From the NCBI GenBank assembly GCA_002441465.1, contig DJWE01000073.1, positions 79,320-123,126 of the forward strand: a stretch of DNA of 43,807 nt. Reading direction: 5' to 3'. Made by a program: the position numbers and the translations under genes. Positions 8,358 to 17,534 of the stretch are shown here, piece by piece. Position 1 is the first letter of the stretch; each line of letters starts with the position of its first letter. The stretch is from Propionibacteriaceae bacterium UBA6238 (GTDB lineage Bacteria; Actinomycetota; Actinomycetes; Propionibacteriales; Propionibacteriaceae). The notes beneath the pieces were generated by a model that ran no database searches, was not told the origin of the DNA, and was given only the letters and a program-made list of their open reading frames with translations.

Positions 8358-9716
8358 GTGCGTAAACACCGTCTGGCCAGCCGAACCATCGCAACAGCAA
8401 CCGTCCTCACTGCGCTATTCGCAGCCGCCGGCTGCGCGCCAGGACCGAGCGGGACGGAGTCGGCCTCCGCGCCGACCTCGGTCTCCACCGACGTCGCCAA
8501 CGCCGGCCAGGTCACCTTGAAGTTGTCGGACTTCTGGGGCGGCAGCGAGGGCGAGTGGATCAAGTCCATGATCACGGCCTTCGAGAAGCAGTACCCGAAC
8601 GTCACCATCGAGCGGACCCAGGAGGACTGGGGACAGCTGACCTCCACCTTGAACCTCCAGCTGTCGGATGCCGACGGCCCCGACCTGGCCACGGCGAACA
8701 ACGGCTGGCAGTCGCTCGGTACGCTCGCCAAGGGCAACCTGGTGCTCAACCTCGACGAGTATTCGAAGGCCTACGGCTGGGACTCTCTGATCCCCAGCAC
8801 GATCGCCCGGCAGAACGAGTTCACCACCGACTTCAAGACCATCGGCTCCGGTTCGCTGTTCGCCACTCCGGTCGCCCGAGTCTCGCTGATCGGCATCTAC
8901 TACAACGTCGACAAGCTCACTCAGCTCGGCATCGCACCACCGACCACCCTTGCGGAGTTCGAGGCGGCAGCCCAGAAGGCGAAGGACGCCGGCGAGATCC
9001 CGATCGCCTACGGAAGCCAGGACTCGCCGACGGCCGTTCTGCTGGGTCTCCAGGCGCTGTACGCCAGCGCGGACACGATCAACAACTTCACCTACGGCGA
9101 CAGCTCTGTCACCGCCGCTCAGGCCGGGCTGAACGAGGCGGCCCAGACCGTCAAGAAGTGGAACGACGCCGGCTGGTTCACCCCCCATCACGAGGGCATC
9201 AACTATCAGGACGCGGTGGCCAACTTCCTCGACGGCAAGGGCGTCTTCCGGTTCGAGTACACCGGTTCACTCGGACTCACCGACAAGCAGCAGGGCACCT
9301 TCAAGTACATCCAGCTGCCCCAGGTCACCGGCACGGGAACCGTCGGCGTAGGAGCAGCCCCCGCAGCAATGGTGATCGCCAGCAAGTGCAAGCATCCCGA
9401 CGTGGCCGCAGCCTTCCTCAACTTCCTGATGTCCAAGGACGCGGCCCAGGCCTCCGCCGACAACGGTCTGATCCCGCTGCTGCACGATGACGTGACCATC
9501 GCCGACTCGATGGCCACCCTCAAGACCGAGGCGGCCGGCGCCGCGCAGATCTCGGCCTCCAACGGTTTCGTGCCCTACTTCGACTGGACGAGCCCCACCA
9601 TGCTGGACACGCTCAACCAGCAGATGCAGATGCTCTACGCGGGCAAGACCACCCCGGACGAACTGGTCGCCGCGGTGGACAAGGATCGCACGACCTTCCT
9701 CGAGCAGTCGAAGTAG
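8358..9716 (+). CDS. Sugar ABC transporter substrate-binding lipoprotein (SBP family 1)
   Basis: 452-aa extracytoplasmic carbohydrate-binding protein. A basic N-terminus and hydrophobic stretch lead to a lipobox-like AAGC, with Cys26 as the expected lipid anchor. The mature protein has the SBP_bac_1 layout: VTLKLSDFWGGSEGEWIKSMITAFEKQ near the start, the hinge IYYNVDKLTQLGI, and aromatic residues (SDFWGG, ATANNGWQSLG, FDWTSP) suited to stacking on sugars. The GTG at 8358 is chosen because AAGGAG (8345-8350) lies 7 bp before it; the frame extends six codons further upstream to another GTG at 8340. It is the first gene of the catabolic operon and presumably captures a beta-linked oligosaccharide or aminosugar glycoside. 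Confidence 0.92.
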   Translation: MRKHRLASRTIATATVLTALFAAAGCAPGPSGTESASAPTSVSTDVANAGQVTLKLSDFWGGSEGEWIKSMITAFEKQYPNVTIERTQEDWGQLTSTLNLQLSDADGPDLATANNGWQSLGTLAKGNLVLNLDEYSKAYGWDSLIPSTIARQNEFTTDFKTIGSGSLFATPVARVSLIGIYYNVDKLTQLGIAPPTTLAEFEAAAQKAKDAGEIPIAYGSQDSPTAVLLGLQALYASADTINNFTYGDSSVTAAQAGLNEAAQTVKKWNDAGWFTPHHEGINYQDAVANFLDGKGVFRFEYTGSLGLTDKQQGTFKYIQLPQVTGTGTVGVGAAPAAMVIASKCKHPDVAAAFLNFLMSKDAAQASADNGLIPLLHDDVTIADSMATLKTEAAGAAQISASNGFVPYFDWTSPTMLDTLNQQMQMLYAGKTTPDELVAAVDKDRTTFLEQSK

Positions 9717-9729
9717 TCGGTCAGACAGC

Positions 9730-10668
9730 ATGAGTCACCTGATCGCTCGCGCCACCCTCCCCGGGGGTGGCGCGAGCCAGGCCCGGCGGCGCGCCAACCA
9801 CAATCCGAGGCGCCGCAACCGCCGCATCGGCCTGGCGTTCGTCGCTGTCCCACTGGTGTTCTACGCCGTGGTCGTCCTGGTTCCGCTGGCCCAGTCCTTC
9901 CAGTACTCGTTCTACAACTGGGACGGAGTGTCGCGCGCGACCTGGGTGGGGCTGGGCAACTACATCCAGTTCTTCACCGATCCGGTCCTGCAGTCCACCC
10001 TCAGCCACGTGCTCGTGCTGATCTTCTTCTTCTCCCTGCTGCCGATCGTCCTCGGCCTCCTCTCGACGGCCCTGATCACGCGACGCCGCTTGGCCGGGAT
10101 GGCCGGCTACCGGTTCGTCTACTTCCTTCCCCAGGTGCTGACCAGCGTGGTCGTCGCCCTGGTGTTCAAGCGGATCTACTCCCCCGACGGCGCGCTCAAC
10201 GCGCTGCTGCGTTCGGTCGGGCTCGACGCGCTCACCCGCAGCTGGCTCGGTGACTTCACCTGGGCGCTGCCGGCATTGGGCCTGATCGGCACCTGGGCCA
10301 CCTTCGGGTTCTGCATGGTGCTGTTCATCTCGGGAGTCTCCTCCATCCCGACCGAACTGTACGAGGCGGCCAGGGTGGACGGCGCTGGGCCGGTGCGGGA
10401 GTTCTTCGCCGTCACTCTGCCCGGGCTCCGGCCGCAGATCGCAGTTGCGCTCACCTTGACCGTCACCGGTGCGTTGCGCACTTTCGACCTGGTCTGGGTG
10501 ACCACCGGAGGCGGCCCGGGGACGGCGACGCTCACCCCTGCAGTTGCGCTGTACCGGGCGGCCTTCGTGAACCCTCAGGTCGGCAAGGCCGCGGCCATCG
10601 GCATCGTGATGGCGCTGCTCTGCCTGGTGATCGCCCTGGCCATCGGCCGCGTCGCGGAGCGTGACTGA
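9730..10668 (+). CDS. Sugar ABC transporter permease (MalF/UgpA-like)
   Basis: 312-aa inner-membrane permease with six helices after a basic N-terminal region of about 35 residues. The cytoplasmic EAA loop reads LYEAARVDGAGPVREFFAVTLPGL, the docking site for the ATPase and diagnostic of carbohydrate-type (CUT1) importers. It lies 13 bp after the binding protein and runs into the second permease. No ATPase gene is present in the operon, so a shared MsiK/MalK-like ATPase encoded elsewhere is expected, as in many actinobacteria. Confidence 0.93.
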   Translation: MSHLIARATLPGGGASQARRRANHNPRRRNRRIGLAFVAVPLVFYAVVVLVPLAQSFQYSFYNWDGVSRATWVGLGNYIQFFTDPVLQSTLSHVLVLIFFFSLLPIVLGLLSTALITRRRLAGMAGYRFVYFLPQVLTSVVVALVFKRIYSPDGALNALLRSVGLDALTRSWLGDFTWALPALGLIGTWATFGFCMVLFISGVSSIPTELYEAARVDGAGPVREFFAVTLPGLRPQIAVALTLTVTGALRTFDLVWVTTGGGPGTATLTPAVALYRAAFVNPQVGKAAAIGIVMALLCLVIALAIGRVAERD

Positions 10669-10669
10669 C

Positions 10670-11476
10670 ATGTCCAGACGCATCGAAGCGATCATCACCT
10701 ACGCGATCCTCACCGTCCTCGCGGTCGCCGTCCTGTTCCCGGTGGCCACCTTCGTCGGCGCGGCGCTGAGCCCCGACCGCGCCGGTCGCCTGGTGGGGGG
10801 GCTCGAGTGGTCCAACTTCGCCACCGCATGGCAGGAGGCCGACTTCGCTCGCGCCATGACCGTGTCGGCGACCATCGCGGTCAGCGCGGTGCTCGGCCAG
10901 CTCGTCCTCGCCGTACTGGGCGGATTCGGTTTCGGCGTGCTCGGCGTCTGGGGCCACCGCATTCTCTATCCCCTGATCGTGCTCGGCATGATGATCTCCA
11001 CCGAGGCCATCATCGTCCCGCTGTACTACCAGTTCCGCTCGCTGGGGCTCACCAACAGCATCCCCGGCATCATCCTCATCCACCTCGGGATGGGCGTGCC
11101 CTTCGGCATCTTCTGGATGCGCGCCGCGTTCCGCAGCCTGCCGGCATCGCTGTTCGAATCCGCCGAGCTGGACGGAGCCGGTGCCCTTCGAATGCTGTGG
11201 AGCATCGCCCTCCCGCTGGTCCGTCCCGCGATCACCACTCTGATGCTGCTCAGCTTCATGTGGACCTGGAACGACTACTTCCTCTCCCTGGTGTTCCTGC
11301 ATGGCGACAACCAGACCGCGACGGTCGCGCTGGGCGTGTTCCAGGGGCGGCACCTCACACTGTTCAACCTGATGGCGGCCGGCGGGCTGATCGTTGCCGC
11401 GCCGGTGCTGATCCTCTATGTGATCTTCCAGCGCAAGTTCATCTCCGGCATGCTCGCCGGCGCGCTGAAGGAATGA
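10670..11476 (+). CDS. Sugar ABC transporter permease (MalG/UgpE-like)
   Basis: 268-aa six-helix permease, second half of the importer channel. Its EAA loop is LFESAELDGAGALRMLWSIALPLVRP. The ATG at 10670, 1 bp after the previous stop, is chosen because GGAG at 10656-10659 is well placed for it; an in-frame GTG at 10661 lies too close to that site. The C-terminus ends FQRKFISGMLAGALKE, a common ending of MalG-type permeases. It works with the upstream permease and lipoprotein. Confidence 0.93.
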   Translation: MSRRIEAIITYAILTVLAVAVLFPVATFVGAALSPDRAGRLVGGLEWSNFATAWQEADFARAMTVSATIAVSAVLGQLVLAVLGGFGFGVLGVWGHRILYPLIVLGMMISTEAIIVPLYYQFRSLGLTNSIPGIILIHLGMGVPFGIFWMRAAFRSLPASLFESAELDGAGALRMLWSIALPLVRPAITTLMLLSFMWTWNDYFLSLVFLHGDNQTATVALGVFQGRHLTLFNLMAAGGLIVAAPVLILYVIFQRKFISGMLAGALKE

Positions 11477-11534
11477 GCCCGATCCCTTGCGGCTCCATCA
11501 ACCCATTCACCACAGTCAAGACAAGGCGAGAACC

Positions 11535-12305
11535 ATGACCCACGCCCCCATCATCGCTGCGACCGCCGAGGAGGTCGCCGCCCGGGCAGCCCGGATCGTC
11601 GCGGACGGCCTGATCCGCGCGACCGCAGAGCGGCGTCCCTTCCTGCTCGGCTGCCCGACCGGACGGACCCCGGCACCGGTGTTCCCGGCGCTGGCCGCGC
11701 TGGCCGACGAGCAGCTACCGATCGGAAACCTGGTCGTGCTGCTCATGGACGAATACGTCCTACCGACAGCCGATGGCTTCGAGATGGTCGATCCCGACCG
11801 GCTGTACAGCTGCGTCGGATACGCCGAGCGCCAGATCCTCTCCCCGCTGGAGGTTGCATTCGGCGCACGTCCCCAGCTGTGGCACGCCGACCCGCGCGAC
11901 CCGTCCGGCTACGATCGACGGATTGCCGAGGCCGGTGGGATCGACGTGTTCCTGCTGGCCTCCGGCGCCAGCGACGGGCACGTCGCGTTCAACCCGCCGG
12001 GCTCCGCGCGCGACTCGGTGACCCGGGTGATCGAACTGCAGGAGAGCACCAGAATCGACAACATGTCGACCTTCCCGGTGTTCGCCGACCTGGCCGAAGT
12101 CCCACGCCACGGCCTCTCGGTCGGGATCAGCACGATCGCCGACCACACCGGGCAAGCCGTGATGATGCTCACCGGGTCGGACAAGCGCACCGCCTTTGCC
12201 CGAATCACCGCGGCCACCGGCTACGAGCCCGACTGGCCGGCCACGATCGTCGCCGAGTGCCGCGACCACATCATCCTCGCCGACGCGGCAGCGGCCGGCG
12301 CCTGA
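11535..12305 (+). CDS. NagB-like glucosamine-6-phosphate isomerase/deaminase homolog with altered triad
   Basis: 256-aa member of the NagB/6-phosphogluconolactonase superfamily. A phosphate-binding turn GCPTGRTP (39-46) and the NagB catalytic-acid motif MDEYV (71-75) are present. In the ring-opening motif, E. coli NagB has DGHIAFNEP, where Asp141, His143 and Glu148 form the triad. Here the segment is DGHVAFNPP: Asp147 and His149 are kept but the Glu position is Pro154. This may mean a changed substrate or reaction rather than classic GlcN6P deamination. The ATG at 11535 has an AAGGCGAG ribosome-binding site; an upstream in-frame start is less likely. Same operon as the GH4, kinase and GH3 genes. 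Confidence 0.82.
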   Translation: MTHAPIIAATAEEVAARAARIVADGLIRATAERRPFLLGCPTGRTPAPVFPALAALADEQLPIGNLVVLLMDEYVLPTADGFEMVDPDRLYSCVGYAERQILSPLEVAFGARPQLWHADPRDPSGYDRRIAEAGGIDVFLLASGASDGHVAFNPPGSARDSVTRVIELQESTRIDNMSTFPVFADLAEVPRHGLSVGISTIADHTGQAVMMLTGSDKRTAFARITAATGYEPDWPATIVAECRDHIILADAAAAGA

Positions 12306-12347
12306 CCTCACCCACACACCGACAGTAGGAACGAGAGAGAACTCACA

Positions 12348-13649
12348 ATGGCATCCATCAAGCTGGTCTACATCGGCGGCGGCTCCTCCCGGGGGGCCGG
12401 AACCATGGCGTCCTTCCTGGAGCGCGGCGAGCACTTCCGCGGCTCGGAGGTGGTGCTGGTCGACCTGGATCCTGAGCGGTTGGAGATCGTCAGGAGGATG
12501 TCCCAGCGAATTGCCGACAACAAGGGCCTGGACATCACGATCACCGCCACCACCGATCGACGCGCTGGGCTGAGCGACGCCGACGCCGTCCTGACGAGTT
12601 TTCGTCCGGGCAACTTCGAGGCCCGCGCACTGGACGAGCGGATCCCGCTCAAGCACGGGGTGATCGGCCAGGAGACCCAGGGTCCGGGCGGCTTCTTCAT
12701 GGCGCTGCGCTCACTGAACGAGTTCACTCGGATCGTCGATGACATCAAGGCGGTCGCACCGAAGGCGGTCATCTTCAACTACACCAACCCGGTGAACATC
12801 GTCTCCCAAGCGGTCAGCCGGTTCACCGACGTGCCGATCTACTCGATGTGCGAAGGCCTGATGTACTTCCCGAACACCACCCTGCGGGCGGCCCGGCTGG
12901 ATCCGGCGCGGGCCAAGATCACCATGGCGGGGGTGAACCACAACGGGTGGTCCTTCGAACACCTCTACGACGGCGCCGACATCATGCCGCTGCTCGATCG
13001 GGCCTGGGAGGAGCGTCGCGACGACCCGTCCATGGACATCCTGGAACGGCGGATGCTGGAGTTGGCCGTGACCATGCGATCGGTCCCGGCGGACTACTTC
13101 CAGTACTACTACTACGGCCCCGAGATCCTGCGCGAGCTGCAGGGTGCTCGGCTGACCCGCTCGGAGACGATCATGCAGGCGCTGCCGGACTACTGGCAGC
13201 ACTACACCGAGCAGTCCTTCGCCGAGGTCCCGGACCTGGATCCGAACCGTTCCCGCGGCGGCATCCACGAGCTCGAGCTGGCCCTGGACGTGATGGACGC
13301 CTACTACAACGACACCCCGCAGCGGCTGCCCGTGAACCTACCCAACACCGGCGGGATCCTGCCCGGCTTCGACGATGACGTCGTCGTGGAGGTGTGGTGC
13401 CAGGTGGACGGTTCCGGCGTCCACCCCGAACCGCAGAAGCCGCTGCCGCACACCGTCCGAGGGATCACCCAGCAGCTAGCCGAGTACCAGTACCTGGCCG
13501 CGGAAGCCGCCTGGATCGGCACCCGACGCGACGCGATCGCCGCCCTCGCTGCGAACCCGCTGGTGCCCGGACTGCGCGTGGCCGAGGAGCTCTTCGACGA
13601 GATGGCCGCGGCCCACGCCGCCTACCTCCCCGAGCGGCTGCTGCGGTGA
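12348..13649 (+). CDS. Glycoside hydrolase family 4 (6-phospho-beta-glucosidase type)
   Basis: 433-aa NAD- and divalent-metal-dependent glycosidase of family GH4, which works by transient oxidation at C3 followed by elimination. Seen are the Rossmann start IGGGSSRGAG (9-18), the ETQGPGGFFMALRS segment (109-122), NYTNPVNI (144-151), and the metal-ligand positions Cys168 (CEG) and His198 (GVNHNGW). Length matches the family (about 430-450 aa). The upstream importer is an ABC system, not a PTS, so phosphorylated substrate would have to come from the kinase encoded next. Alternatively this enzyme may act on an unphosphorylated glycoside. The stop overlaps the kinase start by 3 bp. Confidence 0.9.
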   Translation: MASIKLVYIGGGSSRGAGTMASFLERGEHFRGSEVVLVDLDPERLEIVRRMSQRIADNKGLDITITATTDRRAGLSDADAVLTSFRPGNFEARALDERIPLKHGVIGQETQGPGGFFMALRSLNEFTRIVDDIKAVAPKAVIFNYTNPVNIVSQAVSRFTDVPIYSMCEGLMYFPNTTLRAARLDPARAKITMAGVNHNGWSFEHLYDGADIMPLLDRAWEERRDDPSMDILERRMLELAVTMRSVPADYFQYYYYGPEILRELQGARLTRSETIMQALPDYWQHYTEQSFAEVPDLDPNRSRGGIHELELALDVMDAYYNDTPQRLPVNLPNTGGILPGFDDDVVVEVWCQVDGSGVHPEPQKPLPHTVRGITQQLAEYQYLAAEAAWIGTRRDAIAALAANPLVPGLRVAEELFDEMAAAHAAYLPERLLR

Positions 13650-14647
13650 GCGGACGTTTCCTCGCGCTGGACGCCGGCAACTCCAAGACCGTGGCCGTCG
13701 TTGTCGACGGCGACGGCGCAGCACTCGGCCGGGGCAGGGGCGGACGGGGAGACATCTACAACGCGCCGACTCCGGACCACGCGGCACAGGCGGTCCTCTC
13801 GGCCGCTCGCGCCGCGCTCGCCGAGGCCGGGACAAGCCCCGGTGAGCTCGACGCGGCGGCCTTCCGGCTGGCCGGGGTGGACTGGCCCGAGGACGCACCG
13901 TGGTGGCGCGACCGCATCGAGGCAGGCCTGGCTGGACTGAGCCGATTCTCCGTCGCCAACGACGGCTTCGCCTCGCTGCGACTGGGCGCGCTCGACGGCG
14001 TCGGCTTGGCGATCACCATCGGTACCGGACCGGCGATCGCGGCTCGGAGCCGGGATCGCCGTGAGGCATGCTCGGGCTGGTGGGTGTTCGACAACCTCGG
14101 CGGGTGGGGCCTGGCCGAGGGCGCGATCCGGGCGGCGTGCCTTGCCTGGATGGGGCTGGCCGAACCGACTGTGCTCGCCGACGCGTTGTGCCGCCTGTTC
14201 GATGTCCCGGATCCGTATGCCCTTCGCCATCAGCTCACCCGCCGGGATCGGAAGCTCCCGGCCGACGCCGAGTTGCGGGCGACACGCACGGTGCTCGATG
14301 CCGCACGCTCGGGGGACCCCGTCGCATCGAGACTGGTCGCCGAGCAGGCCGCGGCATTCGCCCGCTACGCCGGCTGGGTCGCCGAGCAGGTCGGTGCCCG
14401 GCCCGGCCCGGACCTGCCGGTGGTGTTGAACGGATCGATCGGCACCTCGGAGAACCCCGTCCTGCGTGAGGCGTTGATCGTGGCGCTGCGGGCGCGCTAT
14501 CCGGAGTGCGCCCCCGTGGTGGCGTCCGGACCGCCGTTGGCCGGGTGCGTACTGGACGCCTTCGCCGAGGGTGGCGTTGCGCTCACCCCCGAGCTCGCCC
14601 GTCGCACCGTTGAGCTCCTGCATCCGCCCGAATTCCTCGACACGTGA
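13646..14647 (+). CDS. BadF/BadG/BcrA/BcrD-type ATPase, probable N-acetylglucosamine or glucosamine kinase
   Basis: 333-aa ASKHA-fold sugar kinase of the family that includes eukaryotic GlcNAc kinase and bacterial glucosamine kinases. Seen are the phosphate-1 loop LALDAGNSKTVAVVVDGDG (residues 6-24), the middle Asp region FSVANDGFASLRLG, the phosphate-2 motif LAITIGTGPAIAAR and the adenosine region VVLNGSIGTSENP. The GTG at 13646 overlaps the GH4 stop (GTGA), so the two are translationally coupled. It would trap an imported amino sugar or glycoside as the 6-phosphate for GH4 and the NagB-like enzyme. Substrate is inferred from family and neighbours. Confidence 0.85.
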   Translation: MSGRFLALDAGNSKTVAVVVDGDGAALGRGRGGRGDIYNAPTPDHAAQAVLSAARAALAEAGTSPGELDAAAFRLAGVDWPEDAPWWRDRIEAGLAGLSRFSVANDGFASLRLGALDGVGLAITIGTGPAIAARSRDRREACSGWWVFDNLGGWGLAEGAIRAACLAWMGLAEPTVLADALCRLFDVPDPYALRHQLTRRDRKLPADAELRATRTVLDAARSGDPVASRLVAEQAAAFARYAGWVAEQVGARPGPDLPVVLNGSIGTSENPVLREALIVALRARYPECAPVVASGPPLAGCVLDAFAEGGVALTPELARRTVELLHPPEFLDT

Positions 14648-14675
14648 CCGGCACCCCGACCGGGAGGAGACCAGA

Positions 14676-16775
14676 ATGAGCCCGGAAGTGGCGAAGATCG
14701 TGGCGATGCTGACCCTGGATCAGAAGCTGTCCCTGCTCAGCGGTGCCGACGACTGGCACACCACGGAGATCCCGGAAGTGGGCCTGCCGCCCGTCGAACT
14801 GGGTGACGGCCCGCACGGGCTGCGCACCGAGACCGGCGTGGACATGGTGTGGATCCCGTCCACCTGCTTCCCGACGGCCTCCGCGCTGGGAGCGACCTGG
14901 GATCCCGAACTCGTGCGACGGGTGGGCCTGGCTCTCGGTGAGGAGGCCCGCGCGCTCGGCGTGGACCTGCTGCTCGGGCCTGGTGTCAACATGAAGCGAA
15001 CGCCGTTGTGCGGGAGGAATTTCGAGTATTTCGGCGAGGATCCGGTTCTCGCCGGAGATCTCGCCGCCGCCTACGTCCAGGGCCTTCAGTCCACCGGGGT
15101 CGGGGCGTGCCTGAAGCACTTCGCCGCGAACAACCAGGAGACCCTGCGAACAGAGATCTCGGTCGAGGCCGACGAGCGCACGCTGCGCGAGATCTATCTC
15201 GAAGCCTTCCGACGTGTGATCAGCGCTGCTGATCCGTGGGCGGTGATGTGCTCCTACAACCGGATCGGCGGCGTCCACGCGTCGCAGCACCGCTGGCTGC
15301 TCACCGAGGTGTTGCGGCAGGAGTGGGGCTACCCCGGGCTGGTGGTGTCCGACTGGGACGCCGTCCACGATCCCGTTGCCGCCGTCGCGGCAGGGCTCGA
15401 CCTGGAGATGCCCGGTACCGGCGGACGCAGCGCGGCCGCCCTACGGCGCGGACTCGAGGACGGAACCTTGTCCGAGGCCGCCCTCGACCAGGCGGCGATC
15501 CGCGTGATCGAGTTCGTTCGTCGGTGTCGCCCCGACGGCAGGCCGGCACACAGTCCGGTGCGGGAGGCGGGGATCGTGCCGGGCGCGCCGTTGAACCGGG
15601 CGCAACTGGCCGAGTTGGGCGCAGATGAGCATCACGAACTCGCTCGTGAGGTCGCGACCGCCGCGATCACCTTGCTCCGCAACGAGGACGATCTCCTGCC
15701 CCTCGACCCGGATGGCGCGCAGCGCATCGCTGTCGTCGGCGGCTACGCGCGGGTGCCTCGGATCCAGGGCGGCGGCTCGGCGGGGGTGGATCCGACTCGC
15801 GTCGACGATCCGCTGGTCTGCCTGCGCGACCTCGCCGGCGATCGGATCGCCTACGCACAGGGCTATCCCGTGGCGGAGACCGACTTCTACCGCGATCTTG
15901 TCCCCGACCCGTCCGATCCAGCACAGCTCCGCGAGGACGCTGTACGACTCGCCGCCGAGTCCGACCTGGTGCTGGCCTTCGTGGGCTTGCCACTCAGTTC
16001 GGAGGTCGAAGCAGCAGACCGGTCGACGCTCGCGCTCCCCGAGGATCAGGTTCGGCTGCTGGCCGCCCTGGCCGACACCGGCAAGCCGCTGGTCGTCGTG
16101 TTGTCCGCCGGATCGGCGGTCACCATGGACGGATGGCACGACCGGGCCGGAGCGATCCTGCTCACCTGGCTCGGCGGGCAAGGCGTCGGATCGGCCACGG
16201 CTGCGGTGCTGTTCGGTCGCGCGGATCCGTCCGGACGCCTTGGCGAGACCTATCCACTCTCGCTCGAGGACACCCCGGGCTACCGCGACTTTCCCGGCGT
16301 GGACGGTCGGGTTTCGTACGACGAAGGAGTCTTCATCGGCTACCGCTGGTACGACCAGCACGACCTGCCGGTGCGCTACCCCTTCGGCCACGGGCTGTCC
16401 TACACCAGCTTCGGCTACGCCGACGCCGAAGTCGTCACCAGTTCCCCCGACCATGTGGAGGTCGGGGTCCGGATCACGAATACCGGAGTCAGGCCGGGAG
16501 CCGAAGTGGTGCAGGTGTACGTCGAACCGCCGCACCTCGCCGAACGTCCCGTCCGAGAACTCCGGGCATTCGCCAAGCTCTGGCTGAACCCGGGTGAATC
16601 ACGGATGGCCAGGTTCACGCTGCACCACCGCGACTTCGCCCTCGCCGACACGACCGGTCGGGCATGGCATCAGGAGCAGGGGTCGTACCGGATCGTCTTC
16701 GCGTCGTCCTCCCGAGTGCCCCGCGCCACGGTGAACGTCGTCCGCCCCGACGCGACACAACCGTTCTCGCGCTGA
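14676..16775 (+). CDS. Glycoside hydrolase family 3 beta-glucosidase-like enzyme
   Basis: 699-aa intracellular GH3 enzyme (no signal peptide). The N-terminal TIM barrel carries DGPHGLR, GPGVNMKRTPLCGRNFEYFGEDP-type substrate pocket residues, KHFAANNQE and the nucleophile Asp226 in VVSDWDAV. A Rossmann-like second domain (about 320-540) and a C-terminal fibronectin-III-like domain (about 590-690) follow, as in BglX-type enzymes. It lacks the KHFPGHG motif of NagZ-type N-acetylglucosaminidases, so it belongs to the beta-glucosidase branch. The ATG at 14676 has a GGAGGAGA ribosome-binding site; longer upstream forms would overlap the kinase. Last gene of the operon; it probably splits imported oligosaccharide before or in parallel with GH4. 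Confidence 0.93.
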   Translation: MSPEVAKIVAMLTLDQKLSLLSGADDWHTTEIPEVGLPPVELGDGPHGLRTETGVDMVWIPSTCFPTASALGATWDPELVRRVGLALGEEARALGVDLLLGPGVNMKRTPLCGRNFEYFGEDPVLAGDLAAAYVQGLQSTGVGACLKHFAANNQETLRTEISVEADERTLREIYLEAFRRVISAADPWAVMCSYNRIGGVHASQHRWLLTEVLRQEWGYPGLVVSDWDAVHDPVAAVAAGLDLEMPGTGGRSAAALRRGLEDGTLSEAALDQAAIRVIEFVRRCRPDGRPAHSPVREAGIVPGAPLNRAQLAELGADEHHELAREVATAAITLLRNEDDLLPLDPDGAQRIAVVGGYARVPRIQGGGSAGVDPTRVDDPLVCLRDLAGDRIAYAQGYPVAETDFYRDLVPDPSDPAQLREDAVRLAAESDLVLAFVGLPLSSEVEAADRSTLALPEDQVRLLAALADTGKPLVVVLSAGSAVTMDGWHDRAGAILLTWLGGQGVGSATAAVLFGRADPSGRLGETYPLSLEDTPGYRDFPGVDGRVSYDEGVFIGYRWYDQHDLPVRYPFGHGLSYTSFGYADAEVVTSSPDHVEVGVRITNTGVRPGAEVVQVYVEPPHLAERPVRELRAFAKLWLNPGESRMARFTLHHRDFALADTTGRAWHQEQGSYRIVFASSSRVPRATVNVVRPDATQPFSR

Positions 16776-16843
16776 CGCCGCAGCGCGAGAGTCCCGTGGA
16801 GTGTTGGGGTTTCGGGGGGCGGCGTGGCCTGACCTGCTCGCCC

Positions 16844-17530
16844 TCAGCCCCGCTGCAGATAGGCGAGAACGGCGAGGACGCGACGGTTCCCGGAGCCGGA
16901 ATCGGCCAGGCCCAGCTTGGCGAAGATGGAGCTGACGTGCTTCTCCACCGCACCCGTCCCGATCACGAGGCGTTCGGCGATGCCGGTGTTGCTGTGCCCC
17001 TCCGCAATGAGCTCGAGCGCCTCACGCTCGCGCGGGGTGAGCGCAGCCAGCGGATCGCGCGCCGTCGCCATCAGTCGCTTGACCACGAGCGGGTCGAGCA
17101 CGGTGCCCCCGGCGCGGACGCGGCGGACGGCGTCGGTGAACTCGGCCAGCGAGGTCACCCGGTCCTTCAGCAGGTAGCCCACTCCCCCGCGCGCGTCGGC
17201 GAGGAGCTCGCGGGCGTAGACCGTCTCGACGTACTGGCTCAGCACCAGAACGGCGACCTCCGGAACCGCGCGTCGCACCTCCAGCGCTGCCCGGATGCCC
17301 TCGTCGTGGAAGCCCGGCGGCAGCCGGACGTCCATCACGACCACGTCGGGTCGCGCCGAGCGGACCCGCTCGACGATGTCCACGGCGTCGGCGAACGCTC
17401 CGACCGTGGTGTAGCCCGCCTCGTCGAACAGCCGTGCCAGACCCTCGCGGAGCAGCACGGAGTCCTCGACGAGCAGGATGCGGATCGCCTCCGCCCCGGC
17501 GTCCCCGGGCTGGGCGTGGTCGGACGTCAC
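16844..17530 (-). CDS. Response regulator, NarL/LuxR family
   Basis: 228-aa regulator. The receiver domain has acidic residues EDS at 22-24, phosphoacceptor Asp67 in VVMDVRLP, and the conserved Lys in YLLKDRV. The LuxR helix-turn-helix (LTPREREALELIAEGHSNTGIAERLVIG, with GAVEKHVSSIFAKLGL) lies at about 160-215. The start is the GTG at 17530, which leaves a 4-bp gap to the kinase stop; the frame is open further upstream but that would overlap the kinase. It is the partner of the upstream kinase. The tandem repeat at 18978-18997 is its most likely own target. Confidence 0.93.
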   Translation of the reverse strand: MTSDHAQPGDAGAEAIRILLVEDSVLLREGLARLFDEAGYTTVGAFADAVDIVERVRSARPDVVVMDVRLPPGFHDEGIRAALEVRRAVPEVAVLVLSQYVETVYARELLADARGGVGYLLKDRVTSLAEFTDAVRRVRAGGTVLDPLVVKRLMATARDPLAALTPREREALELIAEGHSNTGIAERLVIGTGAVEKHVSSIFAKLGLADSGSGNRRVLAVLAYLQRG

Positions 17531-17534
17531 CCGC

